Source: Novosphingobium sp. MD-1 | Lineage (GTDB): Bacteria; Pseudomonadota; Alphaproteobacteria; Sphingomonadales; Sphingomonadaceae | Assembly: GCF_001014975.1 (NCBI RefSeq) | Contig: NZ_BBXA01000013.1 | Location: forward strand, 62,001 to 126,000 | DNA length: 64,000 nucleotides | Direction: 5' to 3' | In this document: positions 1-9,395 of the stretch, in pieces | Numbering within the stretch: the first letter of the stretch is position 1 | How the letters are laid out: every line of letters starts with the position of its first letter | Translations under genes and position numbers: made by a program | The notes under the pieces: model-generated | The model's input: only the letters and a program-made list of their open reading frames with translations | Told to the model about the DNA's origin: nothing | Database searches by the model: none

Positions 1-282
1 CAGTGCCTGGCCAGAGCCGGTACCAAGCCCGGCCGGACGGTCCGCGGCGAAGGCCGCGCGGACATAGGTGCTGGTGAACAGCTGGTTGGTGCGGTTGGGC
101 TTGGCGATCGGTTCCAGCAGCAGCCAGCGCCGGATGAAGCCATCGGCATCAGGCGCGACGCTCCCCGCCGTCGCAGGGGTGAAGTGGGGCGCCAGCGGCG
201 GCGCCGCGCGCGCCGCCACCGGCACGGCGCTGGCGGCGAGCAGCGCGAACGCTGCCCCAAGAACGCGGGCCTTGTGCATCAT
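1..282 (-). CDS. Secreted protein, N-terminal fragment (possibly acetylxylan-esterase-like)
   Basis: Only the first 94 codons are in the window; the gene runs off the left edge. The frame starts with tandem ATGs (282 and 279) behind GGAGAGGT and encodes a Sec signal peptide ending near A-R-A/A-P-P. The mature part has a DGFIRRWLLLEPI segment, which I associate with the N-terminal domain of some secreted acetylxylan-esterase or glycosidase-like proteins. That association comes from memory and is weak. It starts 40 bp after the xylose isomerase stop on the same strand, so it probably closes the xylan-use operon. Confidence 0.5.
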   Translation of the reverse strand, partial: MMHKARVLGAAFALLAASAVPVAARAAPPLAPHFTPATAGSVAPDADGFIRRWLLLEPIAKPNRTNQLFTSTYVRAAFAADRPAGLGTGSGQAL

Positions 283-322
283 CACCTCTCCCCAGCCACG
301 TAACCCCGTCCGACAATCGCCG

Positions 323-1630
323 TCAGAAGCGGTTGAGCATGTTCTCCAGCCATTCCTGCCGGCCCGAAACCGGCTTGGGAGCCAGATCGCGCGCCACGGC
401 GAGATCGGCGATTTCGGCAAGGCTCGCGCCCTTGATCGCCTGTCCCAGTTCGCCGTTCCATCCGGCGTAGCGCTCGGCGCGGAAGGCATCGATGCGGCCA
501 TCGGTGATGATCGCCTCGGCGCGCAGCAGGGCCTTGGCGATCACGTCGACACCGCCGATGTGGCCGTGGAACAGGTCCGCCGCGTCGACCGACTGGCGGC
601 GCACCTTGGCATCGAAGTTGAAGCCGCCATCTGTGAAGCCGCCGGCGCGCTCGATCTCGATGCAGGCCAGCGTCAGTTCCTCGACCGAGTTGGGAAACTG
701 GTCGGTATCCCACCCGTTCTGCGGATCGCCGCGGTTAGCGTCGATCGAGCCGAAAATGCCCAGCGCGCGCGCCATGGCGATTTCGTGTTCGAAGGTATGG
801 CCCGAAAGCGTGGCGTGGTTGGCCTCGATGTTGACCTTGACCTCGTTCTCAAGGCCGAAGCGCTTGAGGAAGCCGTACACCGTCTGCGTATCGAAATCGT
901 ACTGGTGTTTGGTCGGCTCGTGCGGCTTGGGCTCGATCAGGATGGTGCCGGCAAAGCCGATCTTGTGCTTGTGTTCGACCACCAGGCTGAGGAACCGGCC
1001 GAAATTTTCCTGCTCGATAGCGAGGTCGGTGTTGAGGATCGTGTCATAGCCTTCGCGGCCGCCCCACAGGACGTAGTTGGCGCCGCCCAGGCGGTGCGTC
1101 GCTTCCAGCGCGTCGCGCACCTGGCTCGCGCCCCAGGCATAGACTTCGGGGCGGGGCGACGTGGCCGCGCCCGCCAGATAGCGCGGGTGGCCGAACAGGT
1201 TGGCCGTGCCCCACAGCAGCCTGCGGCCATGCGCGGCTTGCAGTTCCTCCAGATGATCGACCGCGCGGGCGAAGCTGGCGCGGAATTCGCCGATGCTTTC
1301 GGCCGGCGCCATCACGTCCACATCGTGGAAGCAGTAGAACGGCAGGTCGAGCTTTTCGACGAAGGCGAGGGCCGCCTCGCGCTTGGCGCGCGCGGCGGCT
1401 TCATCCTGCGGGCCATTGAGCCAGGGGCGGTCGAAGGTGCCCGCGCCGAACACGTCGCTGCCCGGCCAACAGAAGGTGTGCCACATGCACACGGCAAAGC
1501 GCAGGTAATCCTCCATGCGCTTGCCGAAGACCACGCGGTCCTTGTCGTACCAGCGATAGGCGAAGTCGTTGGCGCTGTCGGGGCCTTCGTAGCGGACGGT
1601 GTCGAATGCGTCGAAATAGGCAGCGGACAT
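323..1630 (-). CDS. xylA: Xylose isomerase
   Basis: Cytoplasmic enzyme that converts D-xylose to D-xylulose. The 435-residue protein has the usual family length. FHDVD at 101-105 gives the catalytic His102 and its Asp partner, WGGREGYDT is at 189-197, and the metal site is in [13 protein letters not shown] (Glu233, Lys235). Further metal-site segments GHTFEHE and [14 protein letters not shown] are intact. The ATG at 1630 is chosen because GGAG lies just upstream and MSAAYF is the usual start; a longer open frame to 1699 would overlap xylB. It lies 7 bp behind xylB in the same operon. Confidence 0.96.
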   Translation of the reverse strand: MSAAYFDAFDTVRYEGPDSANDFAYRWYDKDRVVFGKRMEDYLRFAVCMWHTFCWPGSDVFGAGTFDRPWLNGPQDEAAARAKREAALAFVEKLDLPFYCFHDVDVMAPAESIGEFRASFARAVDHLEELQAAHGRRLLWGTANLFGHPRYLAGAATSPRPEVYAWGASQVRDALEATHRLGGANYVLWGGREGYDTILNTDLAIEQENFGRFLSLVVEHKHKIGFAGTILIEPKPHEPTKHQYDFDTQTVYGFLKRFGLENEVKVNIEANHATLSGHTFEHEIAMARALGIFGSIDANRGDPQNGWDTDQFPNSVEELTLACIEIERAGGFTDGGFNFDAKVRRQSVDAADLFHGHIGGVDVIAKALLRAEAIITDGRIDAFRAERYAGWNGELGQAIKGASLAEIADLAVARDLAPKPVSGRQEWLENMLNRF

Positions 1631-1637
1631 TGCAGGC

Positions 1638-3086
1638 TTACTCCTTGATGGCGCTGAGCGCCCGATAGGCGGCGCGGAAGCGTTCCCGCTTCGGCGCAAG
1701 GCGGGCGGCGAGATCGGGATCGGGTTCGATCACCGCGCGAACGGGGGGACGGGTACAGACTTCGGCGGCGCTGGCGCCGGTGGCGGCCATCTGCGCCAGG
1801 CGCGCGCCGCCCAGCGCGGGGCCGACTTCGCCGCCGTGCAGATAGACCAGGCGGACGCCGAGCACGCTGGAGAGGATGCGGCCCCAGTGCGCCGAGCGCG
1901 AGCCGCCGCCGATCACGCACAGTTCCTCGATCCGCGTGCCGGCTCCGCGCAGCGCGTCGATCCCGTCGGCATGGGCGAAGGCCACGCCTTCGAGCACGGC
2001 GGCGGCCAGGCGCGGTGTGGTGCTTTCGTTGCCAAGGCCGAGAAACGCGGCGCGAATGTGCGGATCGTTGTGCGGCGTGCGTTCGCCGGAAAGATAGGGC
2101 AGGAACAATTCGCCGCCACTGGCCGCGCCGGCTTGTTCGGCCAGCGCGAAGAATTCGGCCGGCCCCGGCACGTTGCAGGCGCGCGCGGCCCAATCGATGC
2201 ACGAGGCGGCGGACAGGTGCACGCTCATCTGGTGCCACACGCCGGGCAGCGCATGGCAGAACGCGTGGACGGCTTGCGCCGGATTGGGCCGGAATGCCGC
2301 GTTGGCGACGAAGATGACGCCCGATGTGCCGAGCGAGAGCATGCCCTGGCCATCGTCCAGCACGCCCACGCCCAGCGCGCCCGCCGCGTTGTCGCCAGCG
2401 CCCGCGACCACCGGCACGCGGCCCATGCCCCAATCGCGCGCAACATCCTCGCGCAACACGCCGGTCACGTCCGGGCCTTCGTGGAGGCGCGGCATGTGGC
2501 GTTCGTCGAGGCCGGTGGCGGTCAGCATTTCCCCTGACCAGACGCGCCCGGCCACGTCGAGCCACAGCGTTCCGGCTGAATCCGACATGTCGCTGGCCTT
2601 CTCGCCGGTGAGGGCAAGGCGCACGTAGTCCTTGGGCAGCAGCACGGTCCGCGTGGCGGCGAAGACATCGGGTTCGTGCTTGCGGACCCAGGCGAGCTTG
2701 GGCGCGGTGAAGCCGGGCATGGCGATGTTGCCGGTGATCGCGCGCGTGCGCGGCTCGTCCGCTTCCAGCGCGGCGCATTCGGCGAAGCTGCGGCCGTCGT
2801 TCCACAGGATCGCCGGGCGCAGCGGCCGGTCGTCCGAACCGAGCAGGGTGGCGCCATGCATCTGCCCGGCAAGGCCCACCGCCTGCACGCCGCCGCGCAG
2901 CGCGGTATTGATGCCGAGCACCGCCTTGTGCGCCGCCTCCACCCAGTCGGCCGGGGCCTGTTCGGACCACAGCGGCTGGGGGCGCGCCACGGAAAGGTCG
3001 GCGCTGCTTTGCGCCAGCACCTCGCCGCTCGCGGCGGTGACCACCGCCTTCACGCAGCTCGTTCCGACATCGATGCCAAGGAACAT
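1638..3086 (-). CDS. xylB: D-xylulokinase, FGGY family
   Basis: Phosphorylates D-xylulose to D-xylulose 5-phosphate, which feeds the pentose phosphate pathway. The 482 residues match E. coli XylB in length. The N-terminal phosphate loop [12 protein letters not shown], the GLAGQMHG substrate segment near residue 77, and the C-terminal SGERTPH and GGGSRS segments of the FGGY actin-like fold are all visible. It sits 6 bp behind the GH43 gene and 7 bp before xylA, so xylose is released, isomerised and phosphorylated by one transcript. Confidence 0.95.
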   Translation of the reverse strand: MFLGIDVGTSCVKAVVTAASGEVLAQSSADLSVARPQPLWSEQAPADWVEAAHKAVLGINTALRGGVQAVGLAGQMHGATLLGSDDRPLRPAILWNDGRSFAECAALEADEPRTRAITGNIAMPGFTAPKLAWVRKHEPDVFAATRTVLLPKDYVRLALTGEKASDMSDSAGTLWLDVAGRVWSGEMLTATGLDERHMPRLHEGPDVTGVLREDVARDWGMGRVPVVAGAGDNAAGALGVGVLDDGQGMLSLGTSGVIFVANAAFRPNPAQAVHAFCHALPGVWHQMSVHLSAASCIDWAARACNVPGPAEFFALAEQAGAASGGELFLPYLSGERTPHNDPHIRAAFLGLGNESTTPRLAAAVLEGVAFAHADGIDALRGAGTRIEELCVIGGGSRSAHWGRILSSVLGVRLVYLHGGEVGPALGGARLAQMAATGASAAEVCTRPPVRAVIEPDPDLAARLAPKRERFRAAYRALSAIKE

Positions 3087-3092
3087 GGGTGG

Positions 3093-4205
3093 TTACTTCG
3101 CCTTCATCGGATCGATCGTCCGGATCGTGCCGTCGGGGTTGAAGGTCAGCTCCGTCACCTTGACGTTGCGCAGGTGGTTCTTGTTGGAAAGCTGGGTGTC
3201 GGCGTAGAACAGCCACCACTTGCCGTCGTGCTGGATGATCGAATGGTGCGTGGTCCAGCCCTGCACCGGCTTCAGGATATGGCCGGCATAGCGGAACGGG
3301 CCATAGGGGCTGGTGCCGATGGCATAGTTGAGGAAGTGCGTGTCGCCGGTGGAATAGGTGTAGTAATACTTGCCGTCCTTGCGGAAGACCCACGAGGCTT
3401 CGAAGAAGCGGCGTTCGTGGTCGCCGCCGGTCACCGGCTTGCCGTCCTCGCCCAGGATCACCGCGTCGCGCGGGGCCTCGGCAAAGGTCTTCATGTCGGG
3501 GTTCATCCGGACGACCTTGCCCGAAAGCGCCGGCTTGTCGTCCTGCTTGAGATCGGTGTCCGATCCGTTGGGGTCGTATTGGCCGGTCGCCCAGCGCTGG
3601 AGCTGCCCGCCCCAGATTCCGCCGAAATACATGTAGGCGGTGCCGTCATCATCCACGAACACCGCCGGGTCCATCGAGAACGAGCCGGGGATCGGCTCCT
3701 TCTCGGCCACGAACGGGCCGGTCGGGCTGTTCGACGTGGCCACGCCAATGCGGAAGGCGCCCAGGCCGTTCCGGTCCTTCGATTTGTCGCGCGCGGGGAA
3801 ATAGAGGAAGTAGGTGCCGTCCTTGTAGGCGGCATCGGGCGCCCACATCTGCTGCGAGGCCCAGGGCACGTCCTTCACGTCGAGCGCGACCGGGCCGACC
3901 GTGACCTTGCCGCCGACCCTGTCCATCGAAAGCACGCGGTAGTCGCGCATGGCGTACTGGTTGCCCAGGTCGTCGTCTGGCGTCGGCGTGGCGATGTCGT
4001 GCGAGGGATAGACGTAGATCTTGCCGCCGAACACGTGCGCGGAAGGATCGGCGGTGTAGATGTCGCTGACAAGCGGCTGATCGCGGAACGCGCTGGCGGG
4101 CGCGCCGCCGTTGCCGGGCTGCTCCGCGTTGCCCGCTTTGGTGCAGGCCGCGATGGCCAGGACGCTGGCGAGGCACAGCGCGGCGGTGGTGATTCTTGCC
4201 TTCAT
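3093..4205 (-). CDS. GH43 glycoside hydrolase, lipoprotein (beta-xylosidase/arabinofuranosidase type)
   Basis: Five-bladed beta-propeller glycosidase predicted to release xylose or arabinose from xylo-oligosaccharides in the periplasm. A lipobox (LAIAAC) at residues 16-21 predicts membrane anchoring. The three GH43 acidic residues are visible: Asp in TADPSAHVFGGKIY, Asp in SMDPAVFVDDDG and the acid Glu in RRFFEASWVF. At 370 residues it has no accessory carbohydrate-binding domain. The ATG at 4205 has AGAGGA upstream. It is the first gene of the xyl transcript, with a LacI-type operator about 60 bp ahead. Subfamily and exact substrate cannot be set by eye. Confidence 0.88.
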   Translation of the reverse strand: MKARITTAALCLASVLAIAACTKAGNAEQPGNGGAPASAFRDQPLVSDIYTADPSAHVFGGKIYVYPSHDIATPTPDDDLGNQYAMRDYRVLSMDRVGGKVTVGPVALDVKDVPWASQQMWAPDAAYKDGTYFLYFPARDKSKDRNGLGAFRIGVATSNSPTGPFVAEKEPIPGSFSMDPAVFVDDDGTAYMYFGGIWGGQLQRWATGQYDPNGSDTDLKQDDKPALSGKVVRMNPDMKTFAEAPRDAVILGEDGKPVTGGDHERRFFEASWVFRKDGKYYYTYSTGDTHFLNYAIGTSPYGPFRYAGHILKPVQGWTTHHSIIQHDGKWWLFYADTQLSNKNHLRNVKVTELTFNPDGTIRTIDPMKAK

Positions 4206-4263
4206 GGTCGGACATCCTCTTGCAGGCCGTTTTCCCGGGCCTTTCGCATGATCGCTCGGGTAA

Positions 4264-4277
4264 TGATAGCGCTACCT
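4264..4277. promoter_or_regulatory. LacI-type operator upstream of GH43-xylB-xylA
   Basis: TGATAGCGCTACCT is an almost symmetrical site centred on CG, with the TGNTANCGNTANC layout of LacI-family operators. It lies 59 bp before the GH43 start in the 164-bp gap behind the arabinose dehydrogenase gene. A related site, TGGTAGCGTTATCT, lies at 22964. The regulator that reads it is not obvious in the window. Confidence 0.5.
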
Positions 4278-4369
4278 AAATGGTACGGCAATTTGAAATG
4301 TGGGGTTGGGGCCAGTGGGGTTGTGCCAGTCGATTGTGGAGACGCGGGGGCGGTCCCCCGCCGTCGCGC

Positions 4370-5296
4370 TCAATCCTCGAACGGATCGACCGCAACGCGC
4401 GTGCCGCGCAGGAAAGCGTCCGCCACCAGGCGCAGCGGATCGATATCCACGTCGCTGCGGCCGGTGCGGATCAGCGTGGCGAAGCGGGCGTAGAGGCCGG
4501 GGTATTCGTGATCCTCGTCGCGCTGGGTGCCGGAAGGCAGGGTCAGCACCGCCCCGCCGCTGGAGAGCCGGAGCGTGCCGGCATCGGTTTCCACCGCGAT
4601 GTCCCAGCTTTGCGGGCCGGTCTGGCGCCAATCGAGGTCCATGTGGACGATCGCGCTGCCGGTATCGCGGAAATGCAGGTCGGCGGCGATCGGCGCGGCG
4701 CGGTTGGCGGGAATTTCCAGCGTGGCCGCCTCAAGGAAGATCGGGCGCGGCAGGATGCGGGTGACGATCGACAGCGCGTTGATGCCGGGATCGAACACGC
4801 CCAGGCCGCCCGGCTCCCAGATCCACGCCTGCCCCGGATGCCAGACGCGCACGTCCTCCCGCCAGGTGATCTCCACGCGCTTGATCCGCCGCTCGGCCAG
4901 CCAGGCGCGCGCCGGGGCGACGCCGGCGGCAAAGCGCGAATGCCACGCGGCGAACAGCGTGGCGCCGACCTTGTCCGCCTGGCTGTGCAGCGCGGCGACT
5001 TCCGCCAGCGTCGCGCCGGGCGGCTTTTCCAGGAACACATGGATGCCGCACGCAAGCGCCGTGCTCGCCAGATCATGACGGACCTGCGGCGGCGTGCAGA
5101 GCGCCACGGCATCGACCGCGGGGCCGCCAGCCAGCAGTTCGTCGAGGCTGGCGAAATGCGGCACGCCATCGACGCCCGGATCGTGCGGGCTGACCGTGGC
5201 GGCAAGACCAAACGCGCGGTTGCCGGCGATGGCGGGCAAGTGCTGGTCGCGGGCGATCTTGCCCACGCCGACCACGGCGATGCGGATCGGGTCCAT
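4370..5296 (-). CDS. L-arabinose (or D-galactose) 1-dehydrogenase, Gfo/Idh/MocA family
   Basis: Oxidises L-arabinose to L-arabinono-lactone with NAD(P)+, the first step of non-phosphorylative arabinose oxidation. The 308-residue protein resembles Azospirillum L-arabinose 1-dehydrogenase closely along its length. It has the Rossmann start VVGVGKIARDQHLPA, catalytic Lys91 in EKPPG, and Asp169 and Asn173 in VFDPGINALS at the same positions as in that enzyme. D-galactose is a common second substrate in this group. It follows the AraD1 gene by 4 bp, so the two are probably translated together. Confidence 0.88.
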   Translation of the reverse strand: MDPIRIAVVGVGKIARDQHLPAIAGNRAFGLAATVSPHDPGVDGVPHFASLDELLAGGPAVDAVALCTPPQVRHDLASTALACGIHVFLEKPPGATLAEVAALHSQADKVGATLFAAWHSRFAAGVAPARAWLAERRIKRVEITWREDVRVWHPGQAWIWEPGGLGVFDPGINALSIVTRILPRPIFLEAATLEIPANRAAPIAADLHFRDTGSAIVHMDLDWRQTGPQSWDIAVETDAGTLRLSSGGAVLTLPSGTQRDEDHEYPGLYARFATLIRTGRSDVDIDPLRLVADAFLRGTRVAVDPFED

Positions 5297-5300
5297 CGCG

Positions 5301-6302
5301 CTAGAGCACCCGCACCTTCAGCGGGACCGAAGCGTCGCCCCTCGTCCGCGCCAGCGGATTGCGGCAGGGCAGGGTGAACGGCGCGGCCTCAATCTCGAAC
5401 ACGTCGCCCACCTGCGTGCGCACCGCATCGCTGAACGAAAGCGTGGCGGTGCCGAAGAAATGGACATGGACGTCGCCCGCGCGGCGGAAAAGGTCGTATT
5501 TGAAGTGGTGGTGTTCGAGATTGGCGAGGCTGTGGCTCATGTTGTCCTCGCCGGTCAGGAACGGCTTTTCCCACAGCACCTTGCCATCGCGCAGGATGCG
5601 GCTGGTGCCGCGAATGTCCGTCGGCGCGGCGTCGATCAGCAATTCGGGGCCAAGCGCCGCGCGGCGCAGCTTGGAATGGGCGAGCCAGAGGTAATTGTGC
5701 CGCTCGGTCACGTGGTCGGAAAACTCGTTGGCCAGCGCGAAGCCGAGGCGGAACGGCGTGCCGTCGGGGCCGATCAGGTAGATCCCGGCCAGTTCCGGCT
5801 CCTCGCCGCCATCCTGCGCGAAAGCCGGCATGTCCAGCGGTTCGCCGGGGCCGACAAGCTGGCTGCCATCGCCCTTGTAGAACCATTCGGGTTGCTGGCC
5901 CACGCCGTCCCCGGCGGGCTTGCCGCCTTCCAGCCCTTCCAGGAACATGCGCATGGAATCGGTCTGGTGCGCGGCGGCGGCTGCTTCGCGGTGCATCTTG
6001 TCGCGCCCTTCAGCCGAGCCGAGGTGGGTAAGGCCGGTGCCGGTAAGCGCAAGGTGCGCCGGGTCTTCGTGATCGATGGGCGCGAGGAAGTGGCCCGCTT
6101 CGAACTCGGCGGCGAGATCGATCGCCGGCCCGGCCGGGCACTTCCGCGCCTCCACGGCCAGCGTGGTGCCGGCCGCGATTGCGCGATGCGCCAGGTCGGT
6201 GGTGCGCGCCACGCCTTCGAGGACACGGGCCACATCGCCATCGGCGAGGATGACGCGGCGCGTGCCGTCGCCGGCGCGGTGCTGCAGGAGGCGGAGTGCC
6301 AT
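5301..6302 (-). CDS. AraD1/GguC-type FAH-superfamily protein (2-keto-3-deoxy-L-arabonate dehydratase candidate)
   Basis: A 333-residue fumarylacetoacetase-fold protein of the AraD1/GguC group. From its operon partners it is expected to dehydrate 2-keto-3-deoxy-L-arabonate to 2-oxoglutarate semialdehyde. The C-terminal FAH core shows RLGFALANEFSDH, TDIRGTSRILRDG, ENMSHSL and the HVHFFGTATLSFSD segment. It lies 23 bp behind the semialdehyde dehydrogenase and 4 bp ahead of arabinose dehydrogenase. In Azospirillum this step uses a DHDPS-type enzyme, so a FAH enzyme would be a non-homologous replacement. The assignment rests on family and context, not on a unique motif. Confidence 0.78.
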   Translation of the reverse strand: MALRLLQHRAGDGTRRVILADGDVARVLEGVARTTDLAHRAIAAGTTLAVEARKCPAGPAIDLAAEFEAGHFLAPIDHEDPAHLALTGTGLTHLGSAEGRDKMHREAAAAAHQTDSMRMFLEGLEGGKPAGDGVGQQPEWFYKGDGSQLVGPGEPLDMPAFAQDGGEEPELAGIYLIGPDGTPFRLGFALANEFSDHVTERHNYLWLAHSKLRRAALGPELLIDAAPTDIRGTSRILRDGKVLWEKPFLTGEDNMSHSLANLEHHHFKYDLFRRAGDVHVHFFGTATLSFSDAVRTQVGDVFEIEAAPFTLPCRNPLARTRGDASVPLKVRVL

Positions 6303-6325
6303 GGATGAAATCTCCCGTCCGGCGT

Positions 6326-7852
6326 TCAGAGCGTCAGCGTGCCGTCGATCAGGCGGGGCGCGCCATCGCCGCGCGCCTCATCGCGCAACTCGGGCGGAAG
6401 CACCGCCGGGCTGAGGTTCTGGTAGCTGACCGGGCGCAGGAACCGGTCGATCGCCAGGCTGCCGACCGAGGTGGTGCGCGGGTCGGACGTGGCGGGGAAG
6501 GGGCCGCCGTGGACCATGGCATGGCAGACCTCGACGCCGGTGGGCCAGCCGTTGGCGAGGATGCGCCCGACTTTCGCTTCCAGCACCGGCAGCAGGCGCG
6601 TGGCCAGCGCCTCGTCGGCGGCATCCAGGTGGAGCGTGGCGGTCAGCTGGCCTTCCAGCCCCTTGACCACGGAGACGAGTTCTGCCTCGTCGCGGCAGAC
6701 GACCACGATCGAGGATGCGCCGAACACCTCGTGCCCCATCGCCTTTTCGGCGAGGAAGGCTGCGGCGGTGGTGCGGAACAGCGCGGCGTGGCCCTGCATC
6801 GCTGCGCCGGCCAGGCCCTCGGCCAGCTTCTCGACGCCGGGCGTGGCCTCAAGCGCGGCGACGCCGGACTGGTAGGCCTTGCAGATGCCGCCGGTCAGCA
6901 TGGTCTGGGCGGCGGCAGCACGGGTCGTCTCGGTGGCGGCGGCCAGGAAGGCGTCGAGCCCTTCGCCCTCGATCGCGAGGATGAGGCCGGGGTTGGTGCA
7001 GAACTGGCCGGCACCCATCGTCAGCGAACCGATGAAGGCCGCACCGAGCGCGCTCCCCCGCGCCTTCAGCGCTTCGGGCAGGAGCAGGACCGGGTTGATG
7101 CTCGACATTTCGGCATAGACCGGGATCGGCACGTCGCGGCTCTGGGCGAGGCGCACGAGCGCGAGGCCGCCCCCGCGCGATCCGGTGAAGCCCACGGCGG
7201 TGATGCGCGGGTCCTGCACCAGCGCGGCGCCGAGATCGTTCGAGGGGCCAACCAGATGGCCGAACACGCCGGCGGGCAGGCCGGAGGCGGCCACCGCGCG
7301 GGTGATGGCGGCGGCCACGAGCGCGCCGGTGCGCGGATGGGCGGGGTGGCCCTTGACCACGACCGGGCATCCGGCGGCGAGCGCCGAGGCGGTATCGCCC
7401 CCGGCGGTCGAGAAGGCCAACGGGAAGTTCGACGCGCCGAATACCGCGACCGGGCCGACCGGGATCATGCGCAGCCGCAGGTCCGGGCGGGGCAGCGGCT
7501 GGCGATCGGGCAGGGCGGGATCGATGCGCAACTGCTGCCACGCGCCCTTGCGCACGACATCGGCGAACAGGCGCAGCTGGCCCACGGTGCGGCCGCGTTC
7601 GCCTTCCAGACGGGCGCGGGGCAGTCCGGATTCCTCCATGGCGGCTTCGATCAGCTCGTCGCCGATGGCCAGGATCTCCGCCGCGATGGCTTCCAGAAAC
7701 GCGGCGCGCTCCTCGCGCCCGGTGGCGCGGTAGGTATCGAAGGCGGCGGCGGCGGCGGCGCAGGCGGCATCGACTTCGGCCGGGCCATCGATGGGGAAGG
7801 CAGGGCCGGTCGGCTCACCCGTGGCGGCAGCCACGGAGCGGAATTCGGTCAT
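6326..7852 (-). CDS. 2-oxoglutarate semialdehyde dehydrogenase (aldehyde dehydrogenase superfamily)
   Basis: Oxidises 2-oxoglutarate semialdehyde to 2-oxoglutarate with NAD(P)+, the last step of pentose oxidation. The 508-residue protein has the catalytic set: Asn142 in [10 protein letters not shown], Glu248 in YAEMSSINP and Cys285 in [10 protein letters not shown]. The GSRGGG turn of the KGSADH-III/fatty aldehyde branch is also present. The ATG at 7852 follows an AGGAG site; a longer open frame to 8005 would run into the transporter gene. It is first in a run with the AraD1 and arabinose dehydrogenase genes. Confidence 0.9.
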   Translation of the reverse strand: MTEFRSVAAATGEPTGPAFPIDGPAEVDAACAAAAAAFDTYRATGREERAAFLEAIAAEILAIGDELIEAAMEESGLPRARLEGERGRTVGQLRLFADVVRKGAWQQLRIDPALPDRQPLPRPDLRLRMIPVGPVAVFGASNFPLAFSTAGGDTASALAAGCPVVVKGHPAHPRTGALVAAAITRAVAASGLPAGVFGHLVGPSNDLGAALVQDPRITAVGFTGSRGGGLALVRLAQSRDVPIPVYAEMSSINPVLLLPEALKARGSALGAAFIGSLTMGAGQFCTNPGLILAIEGEGLDAFLAAATETTRAAAAQTMLTGGICKAYQSGVAALEATPGVEKLAEGLAGAAMQGHAALFRTTAAAFLAEKAMGHEVFGASSIVVVCRDEAELVSVVKGLEGQLTATLHLDAADEALATRLLPVLEAKVGRILANGWPTGVEVCHAMVHGGPFPATSDPRTTSVGSLAIDRFLRPVSYQNLSPAVLPPELRDEARGDGAPRLIDGTLTL

Positions 7853-7865
7853 GGGAATCTCCTGA

Positions 7866-7879
7866 TTTACTCTGACATA
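7866..7879 (-). promoter_or_regulatory. Putative GntR-type operator before the arabinose oxidation genes
   Basis: Read on the minus strand this is TATGTCAGAGTAAA, 14 bp before the dehydrogenase start and just above its ribosome-binding site. It matches TTTGTCAGACTATA at 9320-9333 at 12 of 14 positions. The plus-strand stretch 7870-7888 (CTCTGACATATTGCCAGAG) is also a near-perfect inverted repeat with one mismatched pair. Confidence 0.4.
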
Positions 7880-7943
7880 TTGCCAGAGGTGCCGGAACGC
7901 AACCGGTGGCGCGTTCCGCAAAGAGGTGTGGTAAGTTAAGTGT

Positions 7944-9254
7944 TCAGGCGGTTTCGCCGGTCGGGCGCGATCCCCACAAGGCGTAGAACAGCACGTACAA
8001 TTCACAGGCGGCCGTCAGCAGGAACGATGTCTGCAGCCCATAGGAATCGGCCAGCCACCCTTGCACCACCACCAGCGCGCCGCCCGCGATCGCCATGATC
8101 AGCAGGCCCGAGCCTTCCTCGGTCAGCGGGCCGAGCCCGCGAATGCCGAGCGTGAAGATCGTCGGGAACATGATCGAATGGAACAGGCCGACAAGGATCA
8201 GCGCCCACATCGCCGCCGGCCCGGTGGTAAAGACGGTGACGAGCATGACCACGAACGCGCCGACCGAGAACGCGGCGAGCACCCGCGCGGCATCCACCTT
8301 CTGCATTATCGCGGACCCGAGGAAGCGGCCGACCATCATGCCGCCCCACAGGAACGTGAGATAGCGGCCTGCCTGCTCGTGCGTGAGATTGGCGATCGTG
8401 GGCTGGCTGACGAAGTTCACGAACAGGTTGGCGACGCCGATTTCGGCGATCAGGTAGATGAAGATCGCAGGCACGCCGAACACCAGGTTGCGGTGCTTCC
8501 ACAACGACAGCTTGCGGCGTTCCTCGGGCGCGAGGCGCAGCGTCGCGCTGCCCATGGCGGGCAGCGGAAAGCGCGCGATCACTACGGCGAGAACCACGAG
8601 CACGACCGCGACCAGGCCATAGGGCAGGATCACCGACTGGGCATCGGCCAGCCGCTCCGCCGGGGTCAGCACCACGTCGGCGCTGGCGGTGCCGCCCTTC
8701 GACCGGCCGAGGATCAGGTAGGCGCCGAACATCGGCGCCAGCATCGTTCCCGCCGAATTCATCGCCTGCACCAGGTTGAGGCGCGAGGAGGCGGTTTCGG
8801 GCTTGCCGACCACGGCCACATAAGGGTTGGCCGCCACCTGCAGCAGGGTGATGCCGCTGGCGATCACGAACAGCATGGCCAGCGTTACCCCGTAGGACGG
8901 GATCGACGCGGCCAGCATCATGCCGAGCGCGCCCGCCGCCATGACCAGCAGGCCGATTACCAGCGCCTTCTGGTAGCCCGCCTTCTCGATCAGCTTGGCC
9001 GAGGGGATCGAAGCCACGAAATAGGCGATGAACCACACCGATTCGATCAATGTTGTCTGCGTATAGTTGAGATCGAACACGCTGCGCAGATGCGGCAGCA
9101 GCGTGTTGTTGATCACCGTGATGAAGCCCCACATGAAGAACAAGCTGGCCAGCAGCGTCAGCGCCGGGCCGTAGCGGACGGGGGAACCGGCGCTATCCGG
9201 CGAGATGTTGCTGTTTTCCGGCACCTTCGATTGTGTTGAGGCCACTGGCGGCAT
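7944..9254 (-). CDS. FucP-type sugar:H+ symporter (FHS family, MFS)
   Basis: Inner-membrane sugar importer of about 12 helices and 436 residues. FHS-family hallmarks are visible: [18 protein letters not shown] in helix 1, [13 protein letters not shown] at the end of helix 4, and [13 protein letters not shown] in helix 5. The family carries L-fucose, L-arabinose, galactose or glucose. Its place ahead of the arabinose oxidation genes and divergent from galM argues for L-arabinose or galactose. The ATG at 9254 (MPPVAST) is preferred to an upstream in-frame ATG because GAGAGGA precedes it at a modest distance. Confidence 0.87.
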   Translation of the reverse strand: MPPVASTQSKVPENSNISPDSAGSPVRYGPALTLLASLFFMWGFITVINNTLLPHLRSVFDLNYTQTTLIESVWFIAYFVASIPSAKLIEKAGYQKALVIGLLVMAAGALGMMLAASIPSYGVTLAMLFVIASGITLLQVAANPYVAVVGKPETASSRLNLVQAMNSAGTMLAPMFGAYLILGRSKGGTASADVVLTPAERLADAQSVILPYGLVAVVLVVLAVVIARFPLPAMGSATLRLAPEERRKLSLWKHRNLVFGVPAIFIYLIAEIGVANLFVNFVSQPTIANLTHEQAGRYLTFLWGGMMVGRFLGSAIMQKVDAARVLAAFSVGAFVVMLVTVFTTGPAAMWALILVGLFHSIMFPTIFTLGIRGLGPLTEEGSGLLIMAIAGGALVVVQGWLADSYGLQTSFLLTAACELYVLFYALWGSRPTGETA

Positions 9255-9319
9255 GGTCTCGGCTTCCTCTCGTCTGCTCTGCGCTGGCAACGGCTTGTTA
9301 CCGTCTTGCGCAATCTGTA

Positions 9320-9333
9320 TTTGTCAGACTATA
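9320..9333 (+). promoter_or_regulatory. Putative GntR-type operator between transporter and galM
   Basis: TTTGTCAGACTATA has a GTC-A-GAC core and matches the site at 7866-7879 on the opposite strand. It lies 66 bp from the transporter start and 62 bp from galM, so one regulator could control both divergent transcripts and the arabinose oxidation genes. No matching regulator is in the window. Confidence 0.4.
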
Positions 9334-9395
9334 TCCGGGAAAAGGTCGCGTCAATGGGCGGCGCCGGTGACGACACGTTCCGAAAGGATGAGAGG

